Position numbers and translations under genes: made by a program. Of a DNA stretch of 64,000 nucleotides, positions 7,771 through 16,592 are shown in pieces. The stretch covers positions 1 through 64,000 of the forward strand of contig JAEZVV010000090.1 of NCBI GenBank assembly GCA_023443095.1, in the 5' to 3' direction. Origin of the DNA: Pseudomonadota bacterium. GTDB taxonomy: Bacteria > Pseudomonadota > Gammaproteobacteria > Burkholderiales > Burkholderiaceae_F. The notes below the pieces were generated by a model. That model was not told the origin of the DNA. It did no database searches and saw nothing but the letters and a program-made list of their open reading frames with translations. Position 1 is the stretch's first letter; the number at the start of each line of letters is the position of its first letter.

Positions 7771-8622
7771 TCAGACGAATCGGTGCCAGACCGGAGTCAG
7801 GTCGGTTGGCAGGGGGGCGGCGCAGCCGAGTTCGGCGAGCGACTCGCCGGGCGCATGGAAATCGCTGCCCACCGAGGCTTCAAAGCCGAAGTCTCGCGCC
7901 GCCTGCGCGTAGATCTCGATCTGCGCGCGGCTGTGGTTGCTGGTCGAGACTTCAAGCGCGAGACCGCCCGCCGCCTTGAACTCCCGCATCAGCTCGTGCA
8001 TCGCCAGCTCGTTGAGCTTGTAGCGGCCGGGGTGCGCCAGCACCGCGACGCCCCCGGCGCCCTGGATCCACTCCACGGCCTGCGCCAGCCCGGCCCAGCG
8101 ATGGGCGACGAAACCGGGCTTGCCCTCGGACAGGTACTTGCTGAAGACCTCGCGCAAGTCGCGGCAGACGCCGGTGTCGACCAGGTAACGCGCGAAATGC
8201 GTGCGCGAGACCATGTCGGCATTGTCGGCATGGGCGAGTGCACCCTCGAAAGCGCCGCTGATGCCGATCGCTTCGAGCTGTTCGCCCATCTCGCGTGCGC
8301 GACGCCAGCGCCCCGAGCGAACATGGGCAAGGCCTGCCTGCAGGTCCGCGTTGCAGGCATCGATGCCGAGCCCGACGATGTGTACCGTGGTCCCGCCCCA
8401 GGTGACCGAGATCTCGACCCCCGGCACGAAGGCCAGGCCCAGCGCCGCGGCGGTCTGGCTCGCCGGCGCCAGGCCGTCGAGCTCGTCGTGGTCGGTCAGA
8501 GCGAACAGCTCGACCCCTTTGGCCTGCGCCCGGGTCACCAGATCGGCCGGCGCCAACTCGCCATCCGAAACATTCGAATGCGAATGAAGATCGGCGCGGA
8601 CAAGGCGAGGGTCGCGGCTCAT
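7771..8622 (-). CDS. PHP-domain phosphoesterase (YciV / RNase AM type)
   Basis: A 283-residue PHP-family hydrolase. Metal-binding motifs are complete: DLHSHSNVSDG at the N-terminus, LTDHDEL, the Glu of PGVEIS, LAHPGRY, and the terminal GSDFHAP. Homologues dephosphorylate 3',5'-nucleoside bisphosphates and trim RNA 5' ends. The start at 8622 (MSRDP) is chosen; an ATG at 8631 adds three residues. Much longer reading upstream in this frame overlaps the hydrolase gene and is not real. It precedes the YciO-type gene in the same direction. Confidence 0.9.
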   Translation of the reverse strand: MSRDPRLVRADLHSHSNVSDGELAPADLVTRAQAKGVELFALTDHDELDGLAPASQTAAALGLAFVPGVEISVTWGGTTVHIVGLGIDACNADLQAGLAHVRSGRWRRAREMGEQLEAIGISGAFEGALAHADNADMVSRTHFARYLVDTGVCRDLREVFSKYLSEGKPGFVAHRWAGLAQAVEWIQGAGGVAVLAHPGRYKLNELAMHELMREFKAAGGLALEVSTSNHSRAQIEIYAQAARDFGFEASVGSDFHAPGESLAELGCAAPLPTDLTPVWHRFV

Positions 8623-8666
8623 GGCCACCATTCTATAGGCCTCGCCGCTGCGCTGCGGGCGGACGC

Positions 8667-9548
8667 CTAGCCGCGGCGGGCCAGGAAAGCTTCGATCTGC
8701 CGCGCCACGAGCTCGGGCTGGTCGTGGTGCAGCATGTGGCCGGCATCGTCGACCAGCACCGCCTCGAGATCGGGCACTACGCCGCGGCGCGCGTCGATTT
8801 CGCTCTGTTCGCCGGCCCAGCGGTGGGCGTCGGTCTCGGCTGCCTGCAGCCACAGGACGGGGGCGCTTATCCGCGACCAGCACGCCGCGACTTCCTCCCA
8901 GCGGTAGAGCACCGGGTTGACGATCTTGTGCGAGGGATCGGCCGCAATCCGGAGCGCCCCGTCCTCGTCCGCGTACGACCAGTGGCGGGCCAGGAACAAG
9001 GCCCTCGCCTCGGTCAGGCGCGGGTTGTTGGCGCGCAGCCGCGCCGCCACCTCGGCGAGCGAGGCGTAGGTTCGCAAACTCGCGCCCTCTTCGAGCTCCT
9101 GCAGCCAGCGGCGATACCGCCCGGGGGCTTCGCTCGGAGCCGCGCTTTTGATGCCGAATCCCTCGAGGTTGACCAGGGTCCGCAGCCGCTCCGGCCTCAC
9201 CCCGCCGTAGAGCATGGCGACGTTGCCACCCATGCTGTGGCCGAGCAGATTGACCGGCGCTGCGGGCGAGATCTGCTGCAGGAGCGCGTCGAGGTCGCCC
9301 AGGTAGTCGGCAAACCAGTAGCAGTCGGCGCCGCTGCTCTCGGTAAGCCCGAAGCCGCGCCAGTCGGGCGCCAGGACGCGGAAGCCTGCGGCCAGCTGGT
9401 CGACCACGAACTGGAACGAGGCCGACACGTCCATCCAACCGTGCAGCATGACGAGCGTGCGCTCCGGACCCGCCTCGGCCGGCCCCCACTCGCGGACGTG
9501 GTAGCGCAGGCCGCGGACGGTCAGGAAACGGGAGCGGGAGGCACGCAT
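8667..9548 (-). CDS. Alpha/beta-fold hydrolase
   Basis: A 293-residue serine hydrolase. Oxyanion-hole motif LHGWMD, nucleophile elbow GHSMGG (Ser near residue 107) and the catalytic His in DAGHMLHHD are all present, with a lid-like insertion rich in Arg/Glu between. No signal peptide is visible, so it is cytoplasmic; the substrate cannot be inferred. It is divergent from the acyl-CoA synthetase gene across about 105 bases. Confidence 0.9.
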   Translation of the reverse strand: MRASRSRFLTVRGLRYHVREWGPAEAGPERTLVMLHGWMDVSASFQFVVDQLAAGFRVLAPDWRGFGLTESSGADCYWFADYLGDLDALLQQISPAAPVNLLGHSMGGNVAMLYGGVRPERLRTLVNLEGFGIKSAAPSEAPGRYRRWLQELEEGASLRTYASLAEVAARLRANNPRLTEARALFLARHWSYADEDGALRIAADPSHKIVNPVLYRWEEVAACWSRISAPVLWLQAAETDAHRWAGEQSEIDARRGVVPDLEAVLVDDAGHMLHHDQPELVARQIEAFLARRG

Positions 9549-9653
9549 CGAAGTGATTGCAGGAGGCCGCAGGATCGGGCCATTATCGGCGAGCCCGCCG
9601 GCCGCACGCGTCGGATTCGCGCTACGACCGCTCCCACCGGACTCCGGACCTCC

Positions 9654-11297
9654 ATGCCCGACGACTACCGCGCCCTGTACGACGGCTTCCGCTGGCAGGT
9701 GCCCGAATTCTTCAACCTCGCCCAGGCCTGCTGCCGCCGCTGGTCGCTGGAAACCTCCCGCATCGCCCTGCACTGCGAAGGCGAAGACGGGACCCGCTCG
9801 ATCCACACCTACGCCGGCCTGCAGGCCGACGCCAACCGCCTCTCGAACGCGCTGCGCTCGCTCGGAGTGAAGGGCGGCGAACGGGTCGCGATCCTGGCTC
9901 CGCAGACCGCTCCCACCGTGGTCTCCCATGTCGCGATCTACCAGATGGGTGCGGTGGCTGTGCCGCTGTCGATGTTGTTCGGCGCCGATGCCCTCGAATA
10001 CCGCCTGCACGACAGCGGCGCCGCGGTCGCGATCGTCGACGCCAGCCTCGTGCCGCTGGTGGCCGGGCTACGCGCCCGGCTGCCCGCGCTGCGCCACGTG
10101 ATCGGCATCGACGTTGGCGGCAACGGCGCCCACGGCTGGAGCGAGCTGCTCGCCCGCGCCTCGCCCCGTTTCGAACCGGTCGACACCCGCGCCGACGAGC
10201 CCGCGCTGCTGATTTACACCAGCGGCACCACCGGCCTGCCCAAGGGCGCGCTGCTGCCGCACCGAGCCCTGATCGGCAACCTGCCCGGCTTCGTGGCCTC
10301 GCAGAACTGGTTTCCTCAGAAAAACGACGTGTTCTGGAGTCCCGCCGACTGGGCCTGGACCGGCGGCCTGATGGACGCCCTGCTGCCGACGCTCTACTTC
10401 GGCTTTCCGCTGGTCGGTTGCCGCCGCCGCTTCACGCCCGAGCTGGCCCGCGACCTGGTCGACCGCTACCGCGTCACCAACACCTTCCTGTTTCCCACCG
10501 CACTCAAGCAGATGATGCGCTCGGCCGCGTGGGCCGACGCCCGGACCAGCCTGCGCGCGATCATGAGCGCGGGCGAGCCGGTCGGCGCGGCTGTCTTCGA
10601 CTGGGTGCGCGGGCACCTGGGGGTGACGGTCAACGAGATGTTCGGCCAGACCGAGATGAACTACATCGTCGGCAACTCGGCCGGGCGCTGGCCGGCGCGA
10701 GCGGGCGCGATGGGCCGTGCCTACCCCGGGCATAGGGTGGCGGTGATCGACGAACAGGGGCGCGAACTGGCTGCCGGCGAGGTGGGCGAAGTTGCGCTGC
10801 ACCGATTCGATTGCCACGGCCACCCGGACCCGGTCCTGTTCCTCGGCTACTGGAACCAGAAAGCGGCAACCGAAGGCAAGTTCAGCGGCGACTGGTGCCG
10901 CACCGGCGACCTGGCCCGCTGCGATGCCGACGGCTATTTCTGGTACGAGGGACGGGCCGACGACGTCTTCAAGAGTTCGGGTTACCGCATCGGCCCGGCC
11001 GAGATCGAAAACTGCCTGATCGGCCACCCGGCGGTGGTCAACGCCGCGGTCGTGCCCAGGCCCGATGCGAGTCGCGGCAACGTGGTCAAGGCCTTTGTTG
11101 TCCTTGCCGCCGGTCATTCGGGCTCGGACGAACTGGTGCGCCAGCTGCAGGCGCACGTGCGGGCCCGCCTGGCGCCCTACGAATACCCGAAGGACATCGA
11201 GTTCATCGCCGAACTGCCGATGACCCCCACCGGCAAGGTCCAGCGTCGGGTCTTGCGCGAACGCGAACTCGAACGAGCGGCGCAGCGCCGGTCTTAA
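9654..11297 (+). CDS. Acyl-CoA synthetase (AMP-forming), acetate/medium-chain type
   Basis: A 547-residue member of the ANL adenylating superfamily that makes acyl-CoA from a carboxylic acid, ATP and CoA. The P-loop YTSGTTGLPKG (A3), the SPADWAWTGGL segment typical of acetyl/medium-chain ligases, NEMFGQTEMN (A5), TGDLARCDADGYFWYEGRADDVFKSSGYRI (split A7/A8) and the catalytic lysine in PTGKVQR (A10) are all present. The start at 9654 follows weak pairing (GGACCTCC). Exact substrate unknown; short branched or aromatic acids are possible. Convergent with the next gene, overlapping it by 4 bases. Confidence 0.92.
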   Translation: MPDDYRALYDGFRWQVPEFFNLAQACCRRWSLETSRIALHCEGEDGTRSIHTYAGLQADANRLSNALRSLGVKGGERVAILAPQTAPTVVSHVAIYQMGAVAVPLSMLFGADALEYRLHDSGAAVAIVDASLVPLVAGLRARLPALRHVIGIDVGGNGAHGWSELLARASPRFEPVDTRADEPALLIYTSGTTGLPKGALLPHRALIGNLPGFVASQNWFPQKNDVFWSPADWAWTGGLMDALLPTLYFGFPLVGCRRRFTPELARDLVDRYRVTNTFLFPTALKQMMRSAAWADARTSLRAIMSAGEPVGAAVFDWVRGHLGVTVNEMFGQTEMNYIVGNSAGRWPARAGAMGRAYPGHRVAVIDEQGRELAAGEVGEVALHRFDCHGHPDPVLFLGYWNQKAATEGKFSGDWCRTGDLARCDADGYFWYEGRADDVFKSSGYRIGPAEIENCLIGHPAVVNAAVVPRPDASRGNVVKAFVVLAAGHSGSDELVRQLQAHVRARLAPYEYPKDIEFIAELPMTPTGKVQRRVLRERELERAAQRRS

Positions 11298-11629
11298 CTT
11301 TCGCGCACGCCCGGCCGGAAAGCGGCGGCTTCGACCGCCTCGCGCAGAGCCTGGCCGCGCTCTTCGGGGGCGGCATCGATTAAGTGGGTCACGAACGAGG
11401 CTGGCACCTCGCGGTAGCGCCGGCGGTCGTTGCGCACGGTGATCTGGCGCCAGCCGCGGTCGGTCAACCAGCGCCACAACTCGTCGCTCATGCCGGTCTG
11501 GACGGTCATCCGGACGTCGTGGCGGCTGATCTTCGCGCCCAGGGCCGGACGGGGACCGGGGTGCGTGACGCTGCGCGGGCGCCGGATGCGAAACAAGGTA
11601 CGAATCTGATCTCGGATGGAACTAAACAC
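11294..11629 (-). CDS. Hypothetical protein
   Basis: A 111-residue basic, soluble protein without a signal or membrane segment. The second half (LWRWLTDRGWRQITVRNDRRRYREVP) is rich in Trp and Arg. I do not recognise the family. The GTG at 11629 is the likely start because AGAGGA lies 5 bases upstream; the upstream ATG at 11659 adds Arg/Gly-rich sequence only. Its stop overlaps the acyl-CoA synthetase stop on the other strand. Confidence 0.65.
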   Translation of the reverse strand: MFSSIRDQIRTLFRIRRPRSVTHPGPRPALGAKISRHDVRMTVQTGMSDELWRWLTDRGWRQITVRNDRRRYREVPASFVTHLIDAAPEERGQALREAVEAAAFRPGVRES

Positions 11630-11677
11630 TGGGTCCTCTCGACGGCCGCCGCGGCGCACCGCGCACCGGGACCGGCC

Positions 11678-12487
11678 TTAAGCCGGGGGCGATGCTAACA
11701 GCCGGAGCTCGAGCAGGGCCTCGATTTCTTCCGGTTCGAAGCCCGCGGCCCGCCGCGCCTCGAGGTTGAACGGCCCGCGCGGCCGCGGTGCGGCGTAGCG
11801 CAGGACCAACACCTGGTAGGTCGACAGCGGATCGAGGCCGCGCTCCGAGCAGAGAAAGCGATACCAGCGATTGCCGATGGCGACATGGCCAATCTCGTCG
11901 CGCAGGATGATGTCGAGCGCCGCCGCCGACTCGTGGTCGCCCACCGCCGCGAGTTTGGCCCGCACCGCCGGCGAAGCGTCGAGCCCGCGCGCCTCGAGCG
12001 TGCGCGGCACCAGCGCCATCCGCGCCAGGGCGTCGCCCGCTGTCGCCAATGCCATCGTCCACAAGCCGTCGTGGGCGTCGCGCTCGCCGTAGGCCGCGCC
12101 ATGGGCGTCCAGGCGCACCGCCAGCAGTTCGAAGTGCTGCGCCTCTTCCTCGGCCACCTGAAGCCAATCAAAGTAGTAGTCGGCCGGCAGCCCGGCGAAG
12201 CGCCAGATCGCGTCGAGCGCCAGGTTGATCGCGTTGAACTCGATGTGTGCGATCGAATGCAGCAGCCCGACCCGGCCCTCGAGCGTCTGCGGCGAGCGCA
12301 ACGGCACCTGCTTGGGCGGCACCAGGCGCGGCCGGGACGGCCGCCCCGGCAGGCCGGGCGGGATGGCAAATACCCGTTCGGGTGCTGGCGCCGGACGCGC
12401 CGCGAACAAGGCGTGAACGGCAGCGCACTTGGCGACGGGGTCGGCCAGCAGCAGCGTCGCGAGCGCGGCAGAGCGGAGTTCGGGCAT
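11678..12487 (-). CDS. Ferritin-like DUF455 family protein
   Basis: A 269-residue protein with a helical ferritin-like core. Probable di-metal ligands sit in HIEFNAINL, EEEAQHFELL and RDEIGHVAIG, the pattern of the DUF455 family related to MiaE. The reaction is unknown for this group. The start at 12487 (MPELRS) begins the family's usual N-terminus. It is divergent from the gamma-carbonic-anhydrase-like gene over 64 bases, so the two may share a control region. Confidence 0.88.
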   Translation of the reverse strand: MPELRSAALATLLLADPVAKCAAVHALFAARPAPAPERVFAIPPGLPGRPSRPRLVPPKQVPLRSPQTLEGRVGLLHSIAHIEFNAINLALDAIWRFAGLPADYYFDWLQVAEEEAQHFELLAVRLDAHGAAYGERDAHDGLWTMALATAGDALARMALVPRTLEARGLDASPAVRAKLAAVGDHESAAALDIILRDEIGHVAIGNRWYRFLCSERGLDPLSTYQVLVLRYAAPRPRGPFNLEARRAAGFEPEEIEALLELRLLASPPA

Positions 12488-12551
12488 GGGTCGGCGGGTA
12501 GAATTGGAGGCGATTGTAGGCGCGTGGCGCGCCTGCGCCGGAGGACTAGGC

Positions 12552-13076
12552 ATGGCGATTTATCAGCTCGGCGATCGTATCCCCGACATCCACGAAACAG
12601 CCTGGGTCTTCGAATCGGCCGCGATCATCGGTCTGGTTCGGCTCGAGGCCGACGCCAACATCTGGCCAGGGGTGACGATCCGCGGCGACAACGAGCTGAT
12701 CGTGGTCGGCCGCGGCTCCAACGTCCAGGAAGGCTGCACCCTGCATACCGACCCCGGCTGTCCTCTCACCGTCGGCGCCAACGTCACGGTCGGCCATCAG
12801 GCGATGCTGCACGGCTGCACCATCGGCGACGGCAGCCTTATCGGAATCCAGGCTGTGGTCTTGAACGGCGCCAGGATCGGCCGCAACTGCCTGATTGGAG
12901 CGGGGGCGCTGGTGACCGAAGGCAAGGAGATTCCGGACCATTCCCTGGTCGTGGGCAGCCCCGGCCGGGTGATCCGGACCCTAGACCCGGCGGCGATCGC
13001 CCGCATGCACTCCAACACCGCCCACTATGTCGAGCGCGCGCGGCAGTACCGCGACACGCTCCGGAGAATCGCCTGA
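12552..13076 (+). CDS. Gamma-carbonic-anhydrase-like hexapeptide-repeat protein
   Basis: A 174-residue left-handed beta-helix protein of the gamma-CA/YrdA-PaaY group. Hexapeptide repeats run from about residue 30 to 130 and the three probable zinc ligands are His residues in LHTDPG and VGHQAMLHGC. The acidic loop of the archetypal Cam enzyme is absent, as in most bacterial homologues, so anhydrase activity is uncertain. Its stop overlaps the hslO start (TGATG), implying translational coupling. Confidence 0.92.
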   Translation: MAIYQLGDRIPDIHETAWVFESAAIIGLVRLEADANIWPGVTIRGDNELIVVGRGSNVQEGCTLHTDPGCPLTVGANVTVGHQAMLHGCTIGDGSLIGIQAVVLNGARIGRNCLIGAGALVTEGKEIPDHSLVVGSPGRVIRTLDPAAIARMHSNTAHYVERARQYRDTLRRIA

Positions 13077-13990
13077 TGAGCGACACCTTGCTCAAGTTCA
13101 TTTTCAAGGCCGCGCCCGTGCGCGGCGAAATCGTGCAGCTGGCCAATGCCTGGCGCGAGATGACCGAACACCATGCCTACCCGCCCGCGGTGACCCGGTT
13201 GCTGGGAGAGATGGTGGCGGCCGCGCCGCTGCTGGCGGCGACGATCAAGTTCAACGGCGCGCTGATCCTGCAGGTGCACGGCGACGGTCCGGTCAAGCTG
13301 ATGGTGGTCGAAGTCCATCCCGACATGACGATCCGCGCCACGGCCAAGCTGCGCGACCACGCATCCATCGCCGACGACGCCGGCATGAAGGAGCTGATCA
13401 ACGCCACCGGCCAGGGCCGGTGCGCGATCACGCTCGACCCCAAGGATCGACTTCCCGGCCAGCAGCCCTATCAGGGCGTGGTCTCGCTCGAAGGCGAGAG
13501 CCTCGCCGCCGCGCTCGAAGCCTATATGCGCCAGAGCGAGCAGCTCGAGACCCGCCTCTGGCTTGCGGCCGACAGCCGCGTCGCCGCTGGCCTGCTGCTG
13601 CAGAAGATGCCGGCCACCGGCGGCACCGCGGCCGCGGCTGCCGACCCCGACGCCTGGGACCGCCTGCAGATGCTGGCGCAGACCGTCACGCCCGACGAGC
13701 TGAAATCGCTGGCGCCGGCCGAAACCATGCGCCGGCTCTTCTGGCAGGAAGCGCCGCAGGCGAGCGAACCGGCGACACCGCGTTTTGCCTGCACCTGTTC
13801 GCGCGAGCGCATCGGCCGCATGCTGCATTCGCTCGGGCGCGCCGAGGTCGATTCGATCATTCTCGAGCTCGGCGCGGTGCACGTGACTTGCGATTTCTGC
13901 AACCGCGAATACGAGTTCGACGCGGTCGACGCCGAACAGCTGTTTGCCGCCGGCAGCACCGAGCTGCCCGACGCCTCCCGCCCCCACTGA
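13076..13990 (+). CDS. hslO: Redox-regulated chaperone Hsp33
   Basis: Hsp33 is a cytoplasmic holdase switched on by oxidation. The 304-residue protein has the N-terminal substrate-binding domain (residues 1-175), a linker and the zinc-binding redox switch with the paired CTC and CDFC cysteine motifs near residues 240 and 271. The ATG at 13076 overlaps the preceding stop by one base; the long upstream extension in this frame is a shadow of the DUF455 and carbonic-anhydrase genes. Confidence 0.96.
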   Translation: MSDTLLKFIFKAAPVRGEIVQLANAWREMTEHHAYPPAVTRLLGEMVAAAPLLAATIKFNGALILQVHGDGPVKLMVVEVHPDMTIRATAKLRDHASIADDAGMKELINATGQGRCAITLDPKDRLPGQQPYQGVVSLEGESLAAALEAYMRQSEQLETRLWLAADSRVAAGLLLQKMPATGGTAAAAADPDAWDRLQMLAQTVTPDELKSLAPAETMRRLFWQEAPQASEPATPRFACTCSRERIGRMLHSLGRAEVDSIILELGAVHVTCDFCNREYEFDAVDAEQLFAAGSTELPDASRPH

Positions 13991-14003
13991 ACCCGGGACA
14001 CTT

Positions 14004-14354
14004 ATGCGCGCGCTGCCCCTTGCCCTGACCGCCCTGCTGCTCGGCGCCTGCGCCAACACCGCGCCGGACTGGCAGCTGGGGCGGGTCGATCGCCTGACTC
14101 CGGCCCAAGCGGCGGCGCTGCCGCCCGTGGTGATCAGCCCAGAGCAGAAGGCTGCGCTCGACCGGCTCGACGCGCAGATACTCGCCGAGCAGGAAAACGC
14201 GATCGCCCGCCAGGCTTATGAACGCGCTCTCAGTCAGGCGGTTCAGAACTGGTCGATCGGAGTCGGTTATGGTGGCGGCTGGGGCTGGGGCGGCTACCCG
14301 GGTTACTGGGGGCGGCCGGGCTGGTCGGTGGGCTGGGGTTGGTACCTGCCTTAG
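14004..14354 (+). CDS. Putative Gly/Trp/Tyr-rich lipoprotein
   Basis: A 116-residue predicted lipoprotein: signal peptide with lipobox LLGAC (Cys16), a helical region (about residues 30-80) with LTPAQAAALPP and a charged Glu/Arg segment, and a striking C-terminus of alternating Gly and aromatic residues (residues 90-116) ending in WGWYLP. No function recognised; aromatic-Gly tails of this kind are common in small outer-membrane lipoproteins. It follows hslO by 13 bases and could be cotranscribed. Confidence 0.78.
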   Translation: MRALPLALTALLLGACANTAPDWQLGRVDRLTPAQAAALPPVVISPEQKAALDRLDAQILAEQENAIARQAYERALSQAVQNWSIGVGYGGGWGWGGYPGYWGRPGWSVGWGWYLP

Positions 14355-14511
14355 CTCGTGGCATGCTGGGTGCAGCGGGCCGGATCGCTGTTTTTAATCG
14401 ACAACCCTAGGCCCGTTTTCAACAGCCAAGACCTACCATAGGGCAAGAACGCGTCGCGGACCCGTCGGTCTTTTGGCGCGCGCATCACCTACGCACGTTA
14501 AGGATACTTTC

Positions 14512-14925
14512 ATGGGTAAACAGCCCAGCATCACGATTTCCAGCCTGGATTACGAACGGCTGTCGGACCTTTTGGCTAACGTCCCGAACAAAGATGCCGT
14601 GACTCTCGAATCCCTGCAGCAGGAACTCGACCGCGCCCATGTGGTGGAGCCGTCGCAGATGCCGCCGGACGTGGTGAGCATGAACTCGCGGGTGAGCTTC
14701 GAGATGGAGCCCGACGGCCGGACCTTCGAGATGGACCTGGTCTATCCGCGCGACGCCGACGGCAGCGCGCACCGCGTTTCGGTGCTGGCTCCGGTCGGCG
14801 CGGCCCTGCTCGGCCTGTCGGTGGGGCAGCGGATCGAATGGCCGGCGCCCGGCGGCAAGTCGATCACGGTGCGCATTCTCGAAGTCACCTACCAGCCCGA
14901 GCGCGCGGGCGTCTTCCACCGCTAA
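14512..14925 (+). CDS. rnk: Nucleoside diphosphate kinase regulator Rnk
   Basis: A 137-residue member of the Rnk/GreA-C family. The N-terminal helical hairpin (residues about 10-45) precedes the FKBP-like GreA/B C-terminal domain with VSFEMEPDGRTFEMDLVYP and APVGAALLGLSVGQRIEW. Homologues bind RNA polymerase near the secondary channel and affect nucleoside diphosphate kinase levels. The ATG at 14512 follows AAGGAT. It ends overlapping the convergent ftsB stop by 4 bases. Confidence 0.92.
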   Translation: MGKQPSITISSLDYERLSDLLANVPNKDAVTLESLQQELDRAHVVEPSQMPPDVVSMNSRVSFEMEPDGRTFEMDLVYPRDADGSAHRVSVLAPVGAALLGLSVGQRIEWPAPGGKSITVRILEVTYQPERAGVFHR

Positions 14926-15230
14926 CGCGGCGCCGCGGCCGACGGGGCGGCGCCGGAAGCGGCGGCGCTGAACCGGAACAGCACCTCGTCGTCGCGCACC
15001 ATGTTCAGCTCGCCGCGGGCGCGCTCTTCGATCGCTTCGCGGCCTTCCCTCAGACTCGCCACTTCCGCCGCCAACTCAGCGTTGCGCGCAGCGAGCCCGG
15101 TATTGACGGCTCGCTGCGCCTCGACCTGCCGGTCCAGCTCGCGCACCCGCAGCCAGCCGCCCTTGCCGAACCAGAGCGGATATTGGATGGCAAGGACAAG
15201 CACGGCGAGGACGATGGCCAGCACGCGCAT
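14922..15230 (-). CDS. ftsB: Cell division protein FtsB
   Basis: A 102-residue bitopic septal protein. A short cytoplasmic N-terminus is followed by one membrane helix (residues about 3-20) and a periplasmic coiled coil (about 28-70) with ARGELNMVRDDEVLFRF, the conserved FtsB motif. FtsB bridges FtsL and FtsQ in the divisome. The Ala/Pro-rich C-terminal tail is variable in the family. It lies 20 bases downstream of eno, the usual proteobacterial arrangement. Confidence 0.94.
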   Translation of the reverse strand: MRVLAIVLAVLVLAIQYPLWFGKGGWLRVRELDRQVEAQRAVNTGLAARNAELAAEVASLREGREAIEERARGELNMVRDDEVLFRFSAAASGAAPSAAAPR

Positions 15231-15250
15231 AAGCGCAGACCCCGGCCGAG

Positions 15251-16534
15251 TTAACGCAGGTTGTAGAAGGCGTCGCGGCCCGGGTAGACGGCGATGTCGC
15301 CCAGGTCTTCCTCGATCCGCAGCAGCTGGTTGTATTTGGCAATGCGGTCGCTGCGCGAGAGCGAGCCGGTCTTGATCTGGCCGGCGTTGGTCCCCACCGC
15401 GATGTCGGCGATGGTGCTGTCTTCGGTCTCACCCGAGCGGTGGCTGACCACCGCGGTGTAGCCGGCGCGCTTGGCCATCTCGATCGCGGCAAAGGTCTCG
15501 GTCAGAGTGCCGATCTGGTTGATCTTGATCAGGATCGAGTTGGCGATGCCGCGCTGGATGCCTTCCTTGAGGATGGCGGTGTTGGTGACGAAGAGATCGT
15601 CGCCCACCAGCTGGACCTTGCGGCCAAGCACGTTGGTGAGGTGCTCCCAGCCGTCCCAGTCGCCTTCGCCCATGCCGTCTTCGATCGAGATGATCGGGTA
15701 TTTGTCGACCCAGGTCGCCAGCATCGACGTCCATTCGGCCGCATGCAGCGCCAGCCCTTCGCCGGCAAGAACGTATTTTCCGTCCTTGTGGAACTCGCTC
15801 GCGGCGCAGTCGAGGCCGATCGCGATCTGGCTGCCGGCTTCGAAGCCGGCCTTGTCGATCGCTTCGAGGATGAGCTGGATCGCCGCCTCGTGGTTCTCGA
15901 CGTTGGGTGCGAAGCCGCCTTCGTCGCCCACCGCCGTGCTCATGCCGCGGTCGTGCAGGATCTTCTTGAGGGCGTGGAACACCTCGGCACCGTAACGCAC
16001 GGCTTCCGAGAAGGTGGGCGCGCCCACCGGGATGATCATGAACTCCTGGATGTCCAGGTTGTTGTTGGCGTGGGCGCCGCCGTTGATGACGTTCATCATC
16101 GGCACCGGCATCTGCATCGGGCCCGAACCACCGAAATAACGGTAGAGCGGCAGACCCGCCTCCTCCGCCGCGGCGCGCGCCACCGCCATCGACACCGCCA
16201 GCATGGCGTTGGCGCCCAGGCGGCTCTTGTTGTCGGTGCCGTCGAGTTCGATCAGGGTGCGGTCGAGGAAGGCCTGCTCGTTGGCCTCCAGGCCCAGCAC
16301 CGCCTCGGAGATCTCGGTGTTGATGTTTTCGACGGCCGTCAGCACGCCCTTGCCGAGGTAGCGACCCTTGTCGCCGTCGCGCAGCTCGATCGCTTCGCGC
16401 GAGCCCGTCGATGCGCCGCTCGGCACCGCCGCCCGTCCCATCACGCCGGATTCCAGCAACACGTCGCATTCGACGGTGGGGTTGCCGCGCGAATCCAGAA
16501 TCTCGCGGCCAATGATGTCGACGATGGCACTCAT
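15251..16534 (-). CDS. eno: Enolase
   Basis: Enolase interconverts 2-phosphoglycerate and phosphoenolpyruvate. The 427-residue protein shows the catalytic-loop motif SGASTGSREAIELRD (residues about 41-55), metal ligands in GLDCAASEF and SIEDGMGEGDW, VGDDLFVTN, and the family signature ILIKINQIGTLTE with the catalytic lysine. Length is normal. It is followed closely by ftsB and preceded by kdsA with a hairpin between. Confidence 0.98.
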   Translation of the reverse strand: MSAIVDIIGREILDSRGNPTVECDVLLESGVMGRAAVPSGASTGSREAIELRDGDKGRYLGKGVLTAVENINTEISEAVLGLEANEQAFLDRTLIELDGTDNKSRLGANAMLAVSMAVARAAAEEAGLPLYRYFGGSGPMQMPVPMMNVINGGAHANNNLDIQEFMIIPVGAPTFSEAVRYGAEVFHALKKILHDRGMSTAVGDEGGFAPNVENHEAAIQLILEAIDKAGFEAGSQIAIGLDCAASEFHKDGKYVLAGEGLALHAAEWTSMLATWVDKYPIISIEDGMGEGDWDGWEHLTNVLGRKVQLVGDDLFVTNTAILKEGIQRGIANSILIKINQIGTLTETFAAIEMAKRAGYTAVVSHRSGETEDSTIADIAVGTNAGQIKTGSLSRSDRIAKYNQLLRIEEDLGDIAVYPGRDAFYNLR

Positions 16535-16557
16535 TTCCTGTCCTTGGTGTGCAGAAA

Positions 16558-16575
16558 GGCCGCCCGGAGGCGGCC
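16558..16575. terminator. Hairpin between kdsA and eno
   Basis: A ggccgcc/ggcggcc stem with a 4-base loop is flanked by aaa on the left and ttttt on the right. In the minus direction the T run is short (ttt-c-t), so it may only attenuate read-through from kdsA into eno. Confidence 0.6.
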
Positions 16576-16592
16576 ATTTTTCTCGGTAAAAA

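Noticed and set aside
12488..12551. Operator in the divergent DUF455/carbonic-anhydrase gap
   Set aside because: No convincing palindrome or promoter pair could be assigned in these 64 bases.
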